This document shows, piece after piece, positions 12,093 through 25,500 of a stretch of 64,000 nucleotides of DNA. The stretch lies in the NCBI GenBank assembly GCA_020726505.1, contig JAHLEZ010000007.1:1240001-1304000 (forward strand), written 5' to 3'. Numbering within the stretch: position 1 is the first letter of the stretch; each line of letters opens with the position of its first letter. The translations under genes were made by a program, and so were the position numbers. The stretch is from Leptodontidium sp. MPI-SDFR-AT-0119 (lineage: Eukaryota > Ascomycota > Leotiomycetes > Helotiales > Leptodontidiaceae). The notes below the pieces were generated by a model. It made no database searches. It had not been told where the DNA came from and saw nothing but the letters and a program-made list of their open reading frames with translations.

Positions 12093-14556
12093 GACTGACT
12101 ACTGTAGCATCGACACAGGGAACAGTCGGTGAGAGGGGCAGGAGGGGAAATTGATGCGCAGCAGTCCCTTGTTATATATAACCATAGGCAGAGGTAGGCA
12201 GGTAGGAACTCTGGGGGAAAGTTGGTAGGGTAGCTCGGGTAGGCACTAAGTGGCTGCTTGCACTTGCTTGCACTTGCACTTACTTGCCCTTGATTTGGCT
12301 TGATCTGCTCTTTCCCTCGTCTTGACTTCCCTGATCTCAAGCCTGTACAGGGTGGCACTGACCGACGCTTGTCGAGTACTTACTGACCAGGTAGGAGACG
12401 GCATTGCCTGTTTGCGACTCGAAACCCGAAGAAGTCAAGACACGAGACGAGGGAACAAGTCAGTGAACAGACAGCCAGACAGCCAGCCAGCCAGCCTTGA
12501 GCCAGCCCTGAGCCAGCCCAAGCTTAATCTCATATCCAGAAGTGAGGTCCTGTGGTTGTCGAGAGGGGTTGCTCGGCGATCATACCCCCTTCAGACCAAT
12601 CAGCCGGCCAGCAGACAGGCGAAATGAGACGAAACGAGACACCGTGAAGTTAGAACGCCATGGGGACACTGGGGACCTGCCCAACCCGATCGCAGCGGGC
12701 GGCGGGTAGACGATGAACGGGCATGAGCGAGCGTGGCGGTGGTGTGCAGGGCAGTACATTAATTACAGTGCAGGTTGAGTTAGTTGTGTGTGTGACCTGG
12801 TTATGCTATGCTATACCTTGCTGTCCTACCTGCCCTCTCCGGCAATTGTCCAATTGTCCGGCGAGGAGGCCGATTCGCGTATATGGTTTGTGATGATTGG
12901 CTGATTGGCACTTTTGTATATGGGGTGGTTGGGGGGAAAGTAACGGTACAGTACCGTATTATTGGATTGGACGGATGGGAGATGTGCATTGGAGAGAGAT
13001 TGGACCGAGGATGAAATAATCAAGCTTGTCGAAAAGCAGCTGATAGACACAAGATTGCCCAAGGCAGTTAGAGCTGGATGCAGGTACCCCCCCTTGAGAG
13101 ACACGTGAGGTAGATTCCCCAGTCTCCCAGTCTAGCGAGCGGAGCTTACACCTTCTTTAGACCTCTCCTCTCTCCCCTCTTTTTTTCTTATCATGAATTA
13201 ATATATCCTCCCACTTTTCTTTATCTAAGGGTCGGGTTCGCTACGCATTGACTGAATGAGATGGGACTCTCTTCTGATATATCGAATATGATACGAAGCG
13301 TATCGTTTCCATGCTGCTTTCTCACGATGCCGAAGCTATCCTATGTATTACCATTAACAAAAGTAAGGTAACTGGGTACTGGTACCTGCTTACCTTAACA
13401 ACGGAACCACCACTCCGCTCCCCTCCCCCTCAAGTACCGCAACACTATAGGTACTAAAATAAGCAAGCCCCTTTAAAACTCGGTACCGCAATCCGAATCC
13501 ACCACCGTTGTCTGTGTACCAGTAATCGGCTTTGCCCGACCCCTCATGTCGACGTATCCACCAGGATCTACCAATCCTTGTCCCCTCTCCCTTCCTTCCG
13601 TACCTAGCATAGTTCCAATTCACAATAGTCCTTCTCAACTACCGTCACACGAGGGGTTCTTATTACCTACTTTCCAAACTTAGTTCTCATTCCCAGCCTT
13701 CGAATTGTCACTTGAGAAAGTAAGTCGGGAATAAGTAAGGATCGTAACCATCTCTTCTGGAAGATGTGTCTTCCGAAGATTTAGTTAGATTTACGTTACA
13801 TTTTCCCACTCATTCAATAAATCATAAATCAGATCTCGGAAATTCGGAAAGCACCTACCCACTTGGGTAAGTAAAGGGGGGGGGGTAACTTTTGAGCTGG
13901 CTGGGAAGATCGGCAGTCGCAGTCACTATCGCAATCCACAATCACAATCACAATCACAATCCACAATCCACAATCGCTATCGTTATCGAGATACAGTATA
14001 CTCCATAGTATCGATACTGCAGATAAAAGATAATGCATGCATGCATGCGCTCCAGGGATAAGACGGAGGAAGATAAGCTTAAGTGGGCTTCCTAGGCTTG
14101 GCTGGGTTGGTGGAGCACAGCGACCTGCCTGCCATTGAAACAGGGCAAATCCATTTCAGGTATTCAAGTACCGAACATATCCAGGCACAGTAAATGTTGC
14201 TCGATAAGGTACCGTACAGCCGGAAGGATCTCAGGAGATCAAGCACATGTAAAGAAGACAAAGAAGAAAGTCTAATCTTTATTCATAGTATAGTATATAC
14301 GAACGAACTCCAGTAGCCGCCCATCAATCATCCGGCCAAGCTTCTCTCTGGATTCATCATCTTCTTCTTTCTTCCCTCTCCTCCCATTCTTTATTCCCTC
14401 CAGTCTATCTGGCTCAAACCACCCATACAAACAGCTTCATGAACAAATCAATACAAAGTCAAGGTAAGCCAAGTCAACAACGCCAGCTGATATTATCATT
14501 CCCCGTTTAAGCTAGAAAGCAACCCAAAATATACACGAAAGGCTAAGTCTGTCTGT
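12093..14556. other. 2.5-kb intergenic region with simple repeats
   Basis: No gene supported. It holds an AGCC-rich tract (12472-12522), a CACAATC/CACAATCC tandem array (about 13933-13972), a run of G (13876-13885) and a TGCA tetranucleotide palindrome (14033-14048). The left part is the ceramidase 5' flank; the right part is the FAS2 3' UTR side. Confidence 0.5.
13930..13975. repeat. CACAATC-type minisatellite
   Basis: Short tandem units ACAATC and CCACAATC follow one another, flanked by GCTATCG motifs on both sides. Simple repeat with no coding role. Confidence 0.7.
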
Positions 14557-17500
14557 CTAGAAAGAGGCGACGGCAATGGCGATGGCCTGGCTATCAGAGT
14601 GTGAAATGGAAATGCTAATCTCCTTCACACCGGCCTTCTTTGCTGCTGCTGCGGCACCACCGTGGAGCTGACAATTATTAGCTGGGTTTGAAAACAGGCA
14701 GGACGTGGCGAGAACTTACAGTGACGATCGGGGCACCCTTCTCGTTATTAATGATCTCAATCTCCTTCAACGGCGCACCGGCTCCTTTGCTTGCGACACC
14801 AAGTGACTTGAACACAGCCTCCTTTGCACTCCACTTTCCGGCGAACGAAGATTGAGGGCTTGGTGCCTTCAAGCAGTAAGATCGCTCGGCATCTGTGAAA
14901 TTGCGCTCAAGGAATGTGTCGTTCTCGATGTTGATTGATGAGATATCCTCGACATCAACACCGACCTTGTTGTTGGCGGTAGCGGCACCTTTGGCCAACG
15001 ACTCAACCATTTGCTTGGTGGCCTCGGCCTTGGCTTTGTTGGCAGGCTTCTTTGAGAAACCAGGAGCATAGGTCAGAGTCGATGTCTTCTTGTCCATCGA
15101 CACACGGGCATCGGGGTTGAGGAAGACCTCTCCTTGTTGGTCATCGGTGTATGGTGAGTGTGTCTTGGCGACGAAGATGGTGTTGGAGATCAATCCGTTG
15201 TGGAAGTATCTGTAGGCTTTCTTTTGTCTGGACTCAACCTTGGCACAGTAGGTAGCGTAAGTAGCCTCGTCAAGTGTAGCGAACAGATATCTTGGATGGA
15301 TACCAATTACCTGAGCACCCTTCTGACCGAAACCGAACGAGGTAACGGAGAAAGCCTTGACACCATCGGTTTGGATGCTTCGGTTTGGATAAACGATGTA
15401 ATCGAACTGCTCCATGACTTGGTCGACGTTGTCGGCATTTCTGTTGCCAGGAACCAAACCAGTGTCGAGGACCTGCAAACAACCGTTCATCATCCAGGCA
15501 CCAGCAGCACCCTTGGGATGACCTGTGAGGTACTTTTGGAAGATACCAAGAACAGCGTTACCCTTCTTTCTGCCAAGATGCTTCAATTGCTGGCAGATGA
15601 CAGAGGACTCGTTCTTGTCGTTGGCAACAGTCGAGGTACCGTGGAATGAAGCAACGTCAAGGTCGTCAATCGTAAGACCCCAGGTAGCGAGGGCACCACG
15701 GAGAGGTGCGATCGAGGAATCCTTCTTCCAGAATGTGTTGCCGAGACTGTTCAGTACTTCACGTTCTTGGCGGGCAGCTTCGCGCTCAATGTGAAGAGCA
15801 CGATCTTGAGCATACTCGGACTCGTTGAACTCCTGGCCCTGAGCCTTCATAGCATCGATCTCCTCATGAAGATACTCGAGCTCTGACTCTTGCCATTGCT
15901 TGATGTTCTTCTTTCGGAGCTCAATTTGGCGACGGCGGTACTTGATGTCGAGGAGTGGCGAGGGGAATTTGCTTGGGTTCTCACGAGCAGTGGTGAGAAC
16001 ACCTTGTCCAGGAGCTGGAACGGATCGGCCAATCTTGTCAGTGGCGGTAGTGGTCAAGCCGAGGATACCGTAGATGGGAACACCCATATCGAGAGCAAGT
16101 CTGGCTGTCATGATGACTTGCATACCGCAACCTTGGGATTCCATGAAACCATTTCTGGTGGTGGTAGTTGGTCGGGACATCTCAGCTGGGGTACGGCCAT
16201 GGGCGATTTCATCCACAGCATTGCTGGTGGCCTTCATGTTGGCAAACTCGTATGAGCCTTCCTCTTGGAAGTCATCGAAACCACCAACGAAGCAGACACG
16301 AGCCTTGCCCTCGACGATGGTCTCGTAGCCGATGTCGACGGACTCAACAGCAGTGGCACAAGCACCAACTGGGGTCTTGATAGGTCCAGTAGACGAGAGC
16401 AACAACATGTTGACCCAAGCGCTCATCGTGTTAATGAAAGACTCCTGGAGAATATCTTTCTGGAGTGGCTTGTCCAAGAATCGGTCCTTGTACATGCCTC
16501 TCAAAGCGTGGGTACCGCCAATACCGGAACCAATGCAGTTACCGACCTCGGAGATGTGGACATACTTGTAGAACTCGTATGGATCTGTGATACCAGATGC
16601 CAGAAGAGACTCAACAGTGCAAACAAGAACGAAGAGGGTGACGGGATCGACTTGAGAGATGATATCGTCGGGGATACCGTAGTGCTTGGCATCCCACCCA
16701 GTTGGAATTTGACCAGCAACCAGGCGATCGAATTGAAGAGCCTTAGGGATCATGAGGGTAGCTCCCTTTCTCATGCGCACAATGTACTCGCCAGACTCAG
16801 GGATCTCAAAGATCTCAGCTTTGTCTCCATGCTCACGCTGGAACTCCTCAGCAGTCTCCTTGGAAGTCTCAAATGGTTCGAGATCCTCCTGGATGACAAC
16901 CTCTTGAAGCAGTTGCTTCTTGTTAGGGTCGTATCCCTTGAAAAGCTCAGGCTCGATGAGACGGATACCAGAGTGCTCAAGAATGTGCTTCTCGTACTTG
17001 GACTTGATATCTTTGTCGTCGACGGGCTCTCCAGATTTGGAGTCCACCCATCCGGCATATTGCTTGCCCTTGATAGGACCGTTGTGGTTCTTGATAAGAC
17101 CCATGATCCAAGCCATCTCAACACAGCCTTCGAGGGAGAACTTTCCGTGGGCCTCCATCTCCCATCGGGTGCGAGAGTTACCCCACGGTCCAACTTCGGC
17201 GAAACCAGTGACAACTACAACTTTCTCGAGGTCAACCATACCCTTGAGGTTCTCGTTGAGTGGCTCAACTTCTTTCTCCCAGTCTGGGAGACGGGGGAAC
17301 TCAAACTTGATGTTGGCACGGGGTTCGATGGTGACCTTCTTGTAGAGAGCCTCGCTGTCCTCTCCGTTGACAATCTTGTTCTCGATGGCGGTTTCCTTGG
17401 TGACAGCCTGTCTGACCTCACTGGTCTCCATGATGTCCTTTCTGAGCTTCATCATCAGGTTCTGGAGATCTGGAATGAATTGAAGACCACCGTTCAAGTC

Positions 17501-20233
17501 AGCAAAGACTGGCTCTGACTGGCAAAGGTCAACAACCGCGGGCGACATGAGACCAAGCAGGTTGAAAGCCATCTCTTGCTGAGAGAAGGTGCGGACACCG
17601 TAAGCTTCAACTCCTTCGGCAACGATGTTGTTTCCGGACATGAGACCAGTACCACGGGTCCAACCAATGACGGCACCACAGATAGTAAGGAAGTTGCCCC
17701 AGTTCTCTGAGTGCCACCTGTTGAACAGAGTCTCGAGACCCAACTTGGACTCAGAGTAGAGACCGTCGTTACCGAAAGTACCGTGGTTGGGAGACAGAGG
17801 CAACACAACTTGAGCTGGTCGAGTCTCGAATCCGCGCTCGGCCTTTTGTGTCTTGACAGCTCCAAGCATGCGGAGAAGGTTTGTCAACATGATGCGGTGG
17901 GCAAGCTCGGATTTGGAGTCGATGCTGTCAATCTCACGGCCATTCTCGGGAATAGCGGCGAATGGGACGATGAAGTCAAGATCCCATCCAAGACCCTTCT
18001 TGGTGTCGTAAATGTACTCAATCAAAGCCTCCACATCTTGCTTGCTACCTTGGTTGAAAGGCACAACGATAAGTTGGGAGCCTCGGGAACCGAAGCGTGA
18101 GTACATCGACTGGTAGTACTCCGTAACCTCGCGAGAGAAACGGCTGGTTGTGACAACCACCTTGGCGCCTCCACTGATCAGACCTTGCAGGACATCGGCG
18201 CCAATGGAACCGGCACCAGCACCAGTCATCAGAACATTCTTTCCTTGGAAGGTAACACCATTCTTTGCGGCTGTCTCCAAGCCCTCGATGTAAAGACCAG
18301 TAAGCTTCTTGCTGTACTCCCATCCATGCTCGTCCTTTCTCTTTAAGTGCAAGAAAGGAATAGTCTCAACCTTGCCAGTCTTTGCAGGGGGGTTGCGGGC
18401 CTTCTTTACACCGTTAACCTTGCCGGTACCGTTCTCCTTGGGGATGATCTGGCCTTCACTCATAGCCAAAGATCGAATGACATCGCCATAGAGTGCCTTG
18501 ATCTGGAGCTGAGATGATTTTGAGAGCTTGTGTTGTTGCTTGATTAGCTTGTAGATACGGCTGAGATCGTTCTGGACCTTGGTACGGTTGCCATACTCGG
18601 AGATCTTGCCACCATCGGCCATCTCACGAACGTAATGCTCGAGCTTTCGGGCACTGGTTCGTGGAATTTCCGAGTAGGAGAGGTTTCCGCGAGCATCGAT
18701 TGTGGTGTGAGGTCCAGTTGGGATACCGACATCTTTGTAGCATGGAGCGGTGTCCAAAACTTCCCGACAGTTCTCGATGAGCTGTTGGCCGAGCTCTTTG
18801 GCGAGTTGGTATGTCTCGCCACGTTCAGTGGGGCAGTTATCGATGTGATATTGCATGAACTCGAGAAGTGTAGGATTCGATCGGTTCATGATGCGAATGC
18901 ACTGGCTCACAATTTCTCTGTCCACAGCCTTTAGACGACCGAAGATAATGTCGTAAAACATGGTGAGCGCATCTTGGCGTGCCCAATTCCATGATGAATC
19001 GTAGACTCTTGCCTTGAGAGGGGTGAAAACTGGCTCAATACCAGCAGCATAGAAATCACCATGCTCAACGTTCCAGAGATCCAGTTGCGCCTGAAGAGCG
19101 GATTGTGACTGCTGGGAACCAATGAAGGCCTTGTCTCCAGCTCGGAGGTCCATCTTGAGGTATCTGGCAAAAAGTTCGAGTTGTTGCTTGAAAAGTGCTC
19201 GTTGGTCCTTGGTCAAGGCATCGATTGCAGCAGGATCCATCATCATTCCAGCTCCTGCGCCACCTGCATCTCCACCAGCGACTGGTGCAGAGAGACTGAT
19301 GCCCGCGTTTGTAGCGTATTTCTGGGAGACATCGTCGAGGAAAGCCTTGGCATCATTTTCAGATCCCAGACGCGCCGCAGGCTCCATTGTAAGCGCAAGG
19401 AGTAAAACACCATCCTGTCTCCCAGCACCAAGACCCCATCTTGTTTCGAGGTATTTCCTAGCTGAAGTGATGTTGAATCCACCGGGCATTTTCGAGGAGA
19501 TCAAACGGGCAACAAGCGAGGAGGATTGTTTTCCGAGCTGGCCGTTGAACGTGGCCTGCATAGAGGCTCCTAGTTCATCAAGAGGGGTATCTTCTGGCTT
19601 CTCGGGTGTAGAGCCAAACTCCTTGCCCAAATCACCAAGGATTTCGTTTTGGAGGGTGGATTTGCCTGAGAATGTTATTAGCTTCCGCTTGTCCCATGAA
19701 GCTCGGATTTACTTACCACCAACCAAATCCTTAATTGCCTTGCTCAAAGGAATCTCCAAGAGTGGTTTCTTAAGCTTTTGAGCAATCAGTGCTCTCACAA
19801 TATCCACTGCACCAACTGGGGCATCTGGAACTGAAGCAGCTGGACCAGCACTGGGAGGAGGAGGAGCGGCTGCCACTGGGGCTCCGCTTGATGAAGGAGC
19901 AGACGCAGCAGGTGCAGATTCAGTGGCCGCTGGTTCTGGTTCGTCCTCAACTGGATCCACGTCGTAGTAGATCTCCTTTGCATCTTTGTTGTAGCAGAGA
20001 ATCTGTCTCTGGACGGACTTTGCTGCATCGTAGGCTTCGTACTTGGACGCAATTGTCCTCTTTGCCATCACACCTAGGGTATCCGCAGGACCAATTTCCA
20101 CAATACGCTCAGTTGTCTTTTCCGCCAGAATGACATCTTGTGTCTCAATCCATCTCACGGGCGATGCAAACTGATATGCCAGCAACTCCACAAGGAGCGT
20201 ATGGGCGAGCTCTTGCTCGACTTCGGGACGCAT
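14557..20233 (-). CDS. FAS2: Fatty acid synthase subunit alpha
   Basis: Alpha subunit of the cytosolic fungal type I FAS (alpha6beta6), making palmitate/stearate-CoA with the beta subunit. Exons 20233-19717, 19665-14720 and 14667-14557 join in phase to 1857 aa, the usual length. Start chosen at [14 protein letters not shown], the conserved yeast-like N terminus; an in-frame upstream extension lacks ATG. Order: part of the malonyl/palmitoyl transferase domain ([13 protein letters not shown]), an Ala/Pro-rich linker, the ACP with the phosphopantetheine Ser in [10 protein letters not shown] (about residue 175, spanning intron 1), ketoreductase ([12 protein letters not shown]), ketosynthase with active Cys in [11 protein letters not shown] (about residue 1275) and [11 protein letters not shown], and a C-terminal phosphopantetheinyl transferase ([19 protein letters not shown]). 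Divergent from FAS1. Confidence 0.97.
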
Positions 20234-22541
20234 GTTGAAGGGACCAACGTCCGCAGACGTTCGAACGGGTATGGAGGGGTATCTGAGATTCGAGTTTGGA
20301 GGGAGGGAGAGGAATCGATTAAGTTGCCGTCGAGCTGGCAGTTGTAGGTTCAGTCTAATTTGAGGATTCGGAGGAGCGACGGGACCCTTCTGGGACAATG
20401 CAAGAAAACAAGCAGCGACGAATTACAACAGAGAAGGTGTAGAGAGGTAGAAGAGTGAGTGTTTTTGAGGAGGGATAAGTGTGGACAATTGATCTCTGAA
20501 GACCAAAAGTGTGCGGGTATGGTATGGCAGGAGAGAGGAGAGAAATGGTGTGGAGAAGTAGAGAAGGAATGCCGCAGTGATGATCCTCCAACTCGCTGTG
20601 CTCGTTTGGCCTTGTTGAATCGAACAACTTTTGCTGGAGCTCAACGGGTTATCCTGCTCTAGCCATCCTGGGTCTAGCGCGCATCTACCCCCAGTCAAAA
20701 AGTTACTGGGCCGTCATCATGCACAATCCACCCCATCCACCCAGACGGTCCAGCGGCTGCGACGCAATTAGTCCTCAACTCGCACTCGAGACTTTGGCAT
20801 TGGGATGTTTTGAATTTGGGCCGAGGGGTCGAATATCCCGCATTAGTCCGCGTGTGCATCCGCATCTCAGCAATCTGCAGGCTTCCCTCCGGTCAGTTGG
20901 TTATCACGATAATAACGGCTTGGGGTGAGGCCACCTCAGCCTTGACGAGAGTGAGGGAGCGCAACGGGAGGCAAGACAAGGTTGGCTTGGAAATGCCTCG
21001 TTTCGCTTTGGTGACCACCAACTCCACTGACCCCTATTCCGGGACCCTCGTTACTGTGGCTGGGGTGCATACAGTCCCAATCAAAAACAAAAACATGCCA
21101 CTCCTCTCCACAGAACGGAGACACGTCTATAGCCGAGATTGAAGAATCTGTCAGTCAGCCTTTGCAATCCTATCAGCCTCACCTAAAGGACGAAAGGAAC
21201 GGCAAGATATTTGCACCGTCCAGATCCTGAAGCTGATGGATATGATTACAAAATTGGAGCATCACTGGATAATGTGTTCATGATGTTTTTGATACGTGTT
21301 GTCTCAGCATTGTAGTTCGACGAGTAAGACGGCGATATTAATATTGCCTTCTTGTTATTGACCGCCAAGGAGAGAAGGCTGACAGTGTTGCTGTTCCTCA
21401 CAAATCCAGGGGATTTACAGGGTGAACGGAAGCATGATGAACTCTGTGTCCTATGTATGGTGGTACTTCAAACCAAGCCGTACAGTTAAAGTAACTCCTT
21501 TCTTTTCGGCTATTAAACAGAGAGCCGTAAAGTCAACAATGCTCACGCTCTTGACAACTTTTGTAGTTACCCACCCCAGCCTTGCTCCAGTATCTCTCAC
21601 GCTCTCATCGAAACATGTCTCCTGTGTAAATACCGTAAGTAAATCATACCCCTCCATTAGCTTCCCAGGATCTATTATCGCAGCCTGTTCTCTCCGGTCA
21701 ACCTTCCGGTCAATCCTCTCAACTGCAGGATAGGTATCTACGGAGTAGGTAGCTTGTCCTATCACATCCTATTCTTTTTCTATCCTCTCCCATCCTGTTC
21801 TATCCCCCACCCCACCACATCGTGTCTAGTACAAGCCCGAGGCTGGCTGATTCCACTTGGATTTTCCCTACCGCTCACCCGTCTGCACTCGTCAAACAGT
21901 ACTTGCTTTCGTACAGTACAGCACCATGCATGCCATACCGACCCATCTGCTATGCCGATGCCGACGCCGACCCTGCAACAACGGAACGCGACGCGGTGGG
22001 GTGTGGCGTCCCATGCAGCCATGACCGGGGATCTACGCCCAACAGGTTCAGAAGCGACTTAGCGGGTCCATCGGCGCTGCTGGCTTTTTGGCGAGTTGAG
22101 TTTACGTTGAGGCCGATGGAGCTCAATTCTTTCCAACGAAGCAAGTAACCACACCACTTCTTCTGGCTCCAGATATCCCAATTGATTCCCCCTACATACT
22201 TGCAGCAGACAACCCTCCTCCTCTGCTTCAACTCAATCCTCCATACCTCCCTCTACTCCCCATCTACTGTCACATCATAGAACGCTCTTTCCTTTGATTT
22301 ATAGCGACAGTACCCACTACCTACTACTCCCTACCTGTTGATCCAACATCCCTTCCTCCGCTGCTCCCTGCAGCTTCAAATTTTGTGCCCTTCAACTCCT
22401 GCTCTTTGCTGAGTATCTGGAGATCATAGAATAGGTAAGTTAATATTTCTGCGAACATTGGAAATCTCCTGCGCCTGCAAATATTAACTGCTGCAAAAAC
22501 AGACGGCACTAGAAATATCCCCCCCTAAATAATCTCCAACC
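20234..22541. promoter_or_regulatory. Shared divergent promoter region of FAS2 and FAS1
   Basis: 2.3 kb separates the two start codons. It has no convincing ORF on either strand and contains pyrimidine-rich tracts close to both genes. As the subunits are needed in equal amounts, shared control from this region is likely, but I could not identify a specific factor site with confidence. Confidence 0.6.
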
Positions 22542-25500
22542 ATGTACGGAACCTCAACAGGCCCCCAGACGGGCGTCTCGACTCCACGATCCTCCTCCTC
22601 TCTCCGCCCTCTTGTCCTTACACACGGCTCTCTCGAGCATTCCTTCTTAATACCTACGAATCTCCATTTCCACGCCTCGCAGATCAAGGAGCGTTTTCTC
22701 GCTTCTCTGCCTGCCCCAACAGACGAATTAGCGCAAGACGACGAGCCATCTTCAGTGGCAGAACTCGTAGCACGCTACCTCGGATTTGTTGCACAAGATG
22801 TGGATGAGGGGGAAGATGATGCGCAAGGTTCATACGAAGATGTGCTGAAGCTCGTCATCAACGAGTTCGAGAGAGCTTTCTTGCGAGGAAATGAAGTCCA
22901 TGCTTTGGCAGCAACTCTTCCTGGAATCAACGCCAAGAAGCTCGAGGTTGTGCGAAGTTACTATGCTGCTCGAGCAGCATCTGGACGTGCCATCAAACCC
23001 CACGAATCCGCCCTTTCCCGTGCGGCCGACGAGACTGCCACAATTTACAGCATTTTCGGCGGGCAAGGAAATATCGAGGAGTACTTTGACGAGCTCCGCG
23101 AGCTCTACCAAACTTACCCATCATTTGTGGAGGAGTTGATTGTTTCTGCGGCAGACCTCTTGCAAACACTTTCAAGAGATCCAAGAGCCGAGAAGCTTTA
23201 TTCCAAAGGCCTAGATGTTATGACATGGCTCCACGACCCAGAGGCGACTCCTGATGTGGATTACATGGTATCTGCACCAGTCAGTTTCCCTCTGATCGGT
23301 CTTGTTCAGCTGGCCCACTATACAGTCACTTGCAAAGTTTTGGGTCTTACACCAGGTCAGTTCCGCGAGAGAATCAGCGGAAGCACTGGTCACTCTCAAG
23401 GAATTGTGTTGGCTGCTGCTACATCTGCAGCAGATTCATGGGAGTCTTTCGACGACATTGCTTTGTCCTCAGTTACCATCCTTTTCTGGATTGGATCCCG
23501 CAGTCAGCAAACATACCCAAGAACCTCCTTAGCACCTTCTATCCTGCAAGACTCAATCGACAATGGCGAGGGTATGCCAACACCCATGTTGAGCATCCGG
23601 GATCTGTCCCAAGCACAAGTTCAGGAACACATTGATGCCACAAACCAATACCTTCCAGAGGATAGACATATTGCGATTTCTCTGATCAACAGCGCTCGCA
23701 ACATGGTTGTTACTGGTCCCCCGATCTCGCTCTACGGTCTGAATTTGCAACTCCGAAAAGTCAAGGCTCCAACTGGTCTTGATCAGACCCGAATTCCATT
23801 CACAGAGCGAAAGGTTCGATTCGTCAACAGATTCTTGCCGATTACCTCTCCTTTCCACAGCAAGTACCTCGCCGACGCCACGGTTCACATCGATGAAGAT
23901 CTTAAAGATGTGAAGATTCTCAGCAAATCTCTCGCAATTCCAGTCTATAACACAAATACTGGCAAGGACATTCGTGAGGAGGTCAGCGGGAACATTGTTC
24001 CGACTCTCGTCCGAATGATTACCCATGACGCTGTCAATTGGGAGAAAGCTACCATTTTCCCTGGTGCCACTCATATCTTGGATTTCGGCCCAGGTGGCAT
24101 TTCGGGACTCGGTGTTTTGACCAGCCGCAACAAGGACGGAACTGGAGTTCGTGTCATCTTGGCCGGTTCCATTGATGGAACCATTCCAGAAGTTGGCTAC
24201 AAGCCTGAGCTTTTCGATCGTGATGAAGAGCACGCCGTCAAGTATGCCGTCGACTGGGTCAAGGAGCACGGTCCGCGCCTGATCAAGACATCTACTGGAG
24301 AGACTTATGTCGACACCAAAATGAGTCGTCTTTTGGGTGTTCCCCCAGTTATGGTTGCCGGTATGACACCCTGTACAGTTCCATGGGACTTTGTTGCAGC
24401 AACAATGAACGCCGGTTACCAAATCGAATTGGCCGGCGGTGGTTACTACAATGCTAAGACCATGACCGAGGCTTTGAAGAAGATTGAAAATGCCATTCCC
24501 GCAGGACGTGGTATCACTATCAACTTGATCTACATCAACCCTCGTGCCATGCAATGGCAGATTCCCCTTGTTGCTCAGCTGCGCGCTGAGGGTGTTCCGA
24601 TTGAGGGTCTGACCATTGGAGCTGGTGTTCCATCTATCGACGTCGCAACAGAGTACATCGAGACCCTTGGACTGAAGCACATTGCCTTCAAGCCAGGATC
24701 TGGCGAAGCCATCCAAGCTGTCATCAACATCGCAAAGGCCAATCCAACATTCCCCATCATCCTGCAATGGACTGGTGGTCGTGGTGGTGGACATCACTCC
24801 TTTGAGGATTTCCATCAGCCAATTCTCCAAATGTATGGCCGCATCAGAAGATGTGATAACATCATTCTCGTAGCTGGCAGTGGTTTTGGTGGTTCCGAAG
24901 ACACATACCCATACCTCACTGGTGCTTGGTCAGGTAACTACGGGTATCCACCAATGCCCTTTGATGGATGTCTTTTCGGTAGTCGAATGATGACTGCTAA
25001 GGAGGCACACACCAGCAAGAACGCCAAGAAAGCCATCACTGAGGCCGAGGGTCTTGATGATGCCCAATGGGAGAAGACCTACAAGGGCCCAGCTGGTGGT
25101 GTTATCACTGTCAGATCTGAGATGGGTGAGCCAATTCACAAGCTAGCTACTCGTGGTGTCAAATTCTGGGCCGAGATGGACGCCAAGATTTTCTCCCTGC
25201 CAAAGGAGAAGCGTGTTCCTGAGTTGAAGAAGAACCGCGATTACATCATCAAGAAGCTCAACGATGACTTCCAGAAGGTCTGGTTTGGTCGCAACAAGGA
25301 TGGCGAGACTGTTGATCTCGAAGACATGACCTACGGAGAAGTTGTCCGCCGAATGGTTGACTTGATGTATGTCAGACACGAGTCTCGTTGGATTGACAAG
25401 TCCTACGAGAAGCTCACCGGGGACTTCATTCGCCGTGTTGAGGAGCGCTTCACAGTCGGTGGAGGCAAGCCCTCTTTGCTCCAGAGCTACTCCGACCTCG

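Noticed and set aside
14072..14110. Weak similarity to 29608-29640 (GGCTTCCTAGGCTT-like)
   Set aside because: About 19 of 24 matching bases; too short to claim a dispersed repeat.
16265..17518. 417-codon open frame on the plus strand opposite FAS2
   Set aside because: It mirrors the strongly codon-biased FAS2 coding strand, has no recognisable domain and no splice or start context; treated as a shadow.
20234..20398. In-frame N-terminal extension of FAS2
   Set aside because: It begins at TTG, not ATG, and the conserved family start [11 protein letters not shown] lies at 20233.
23553..24830. 425-codon open frame on the minus strand opposite FAS1
   Set aside because: Same reason: antisense to a conserved, biased gene and no independent motif.
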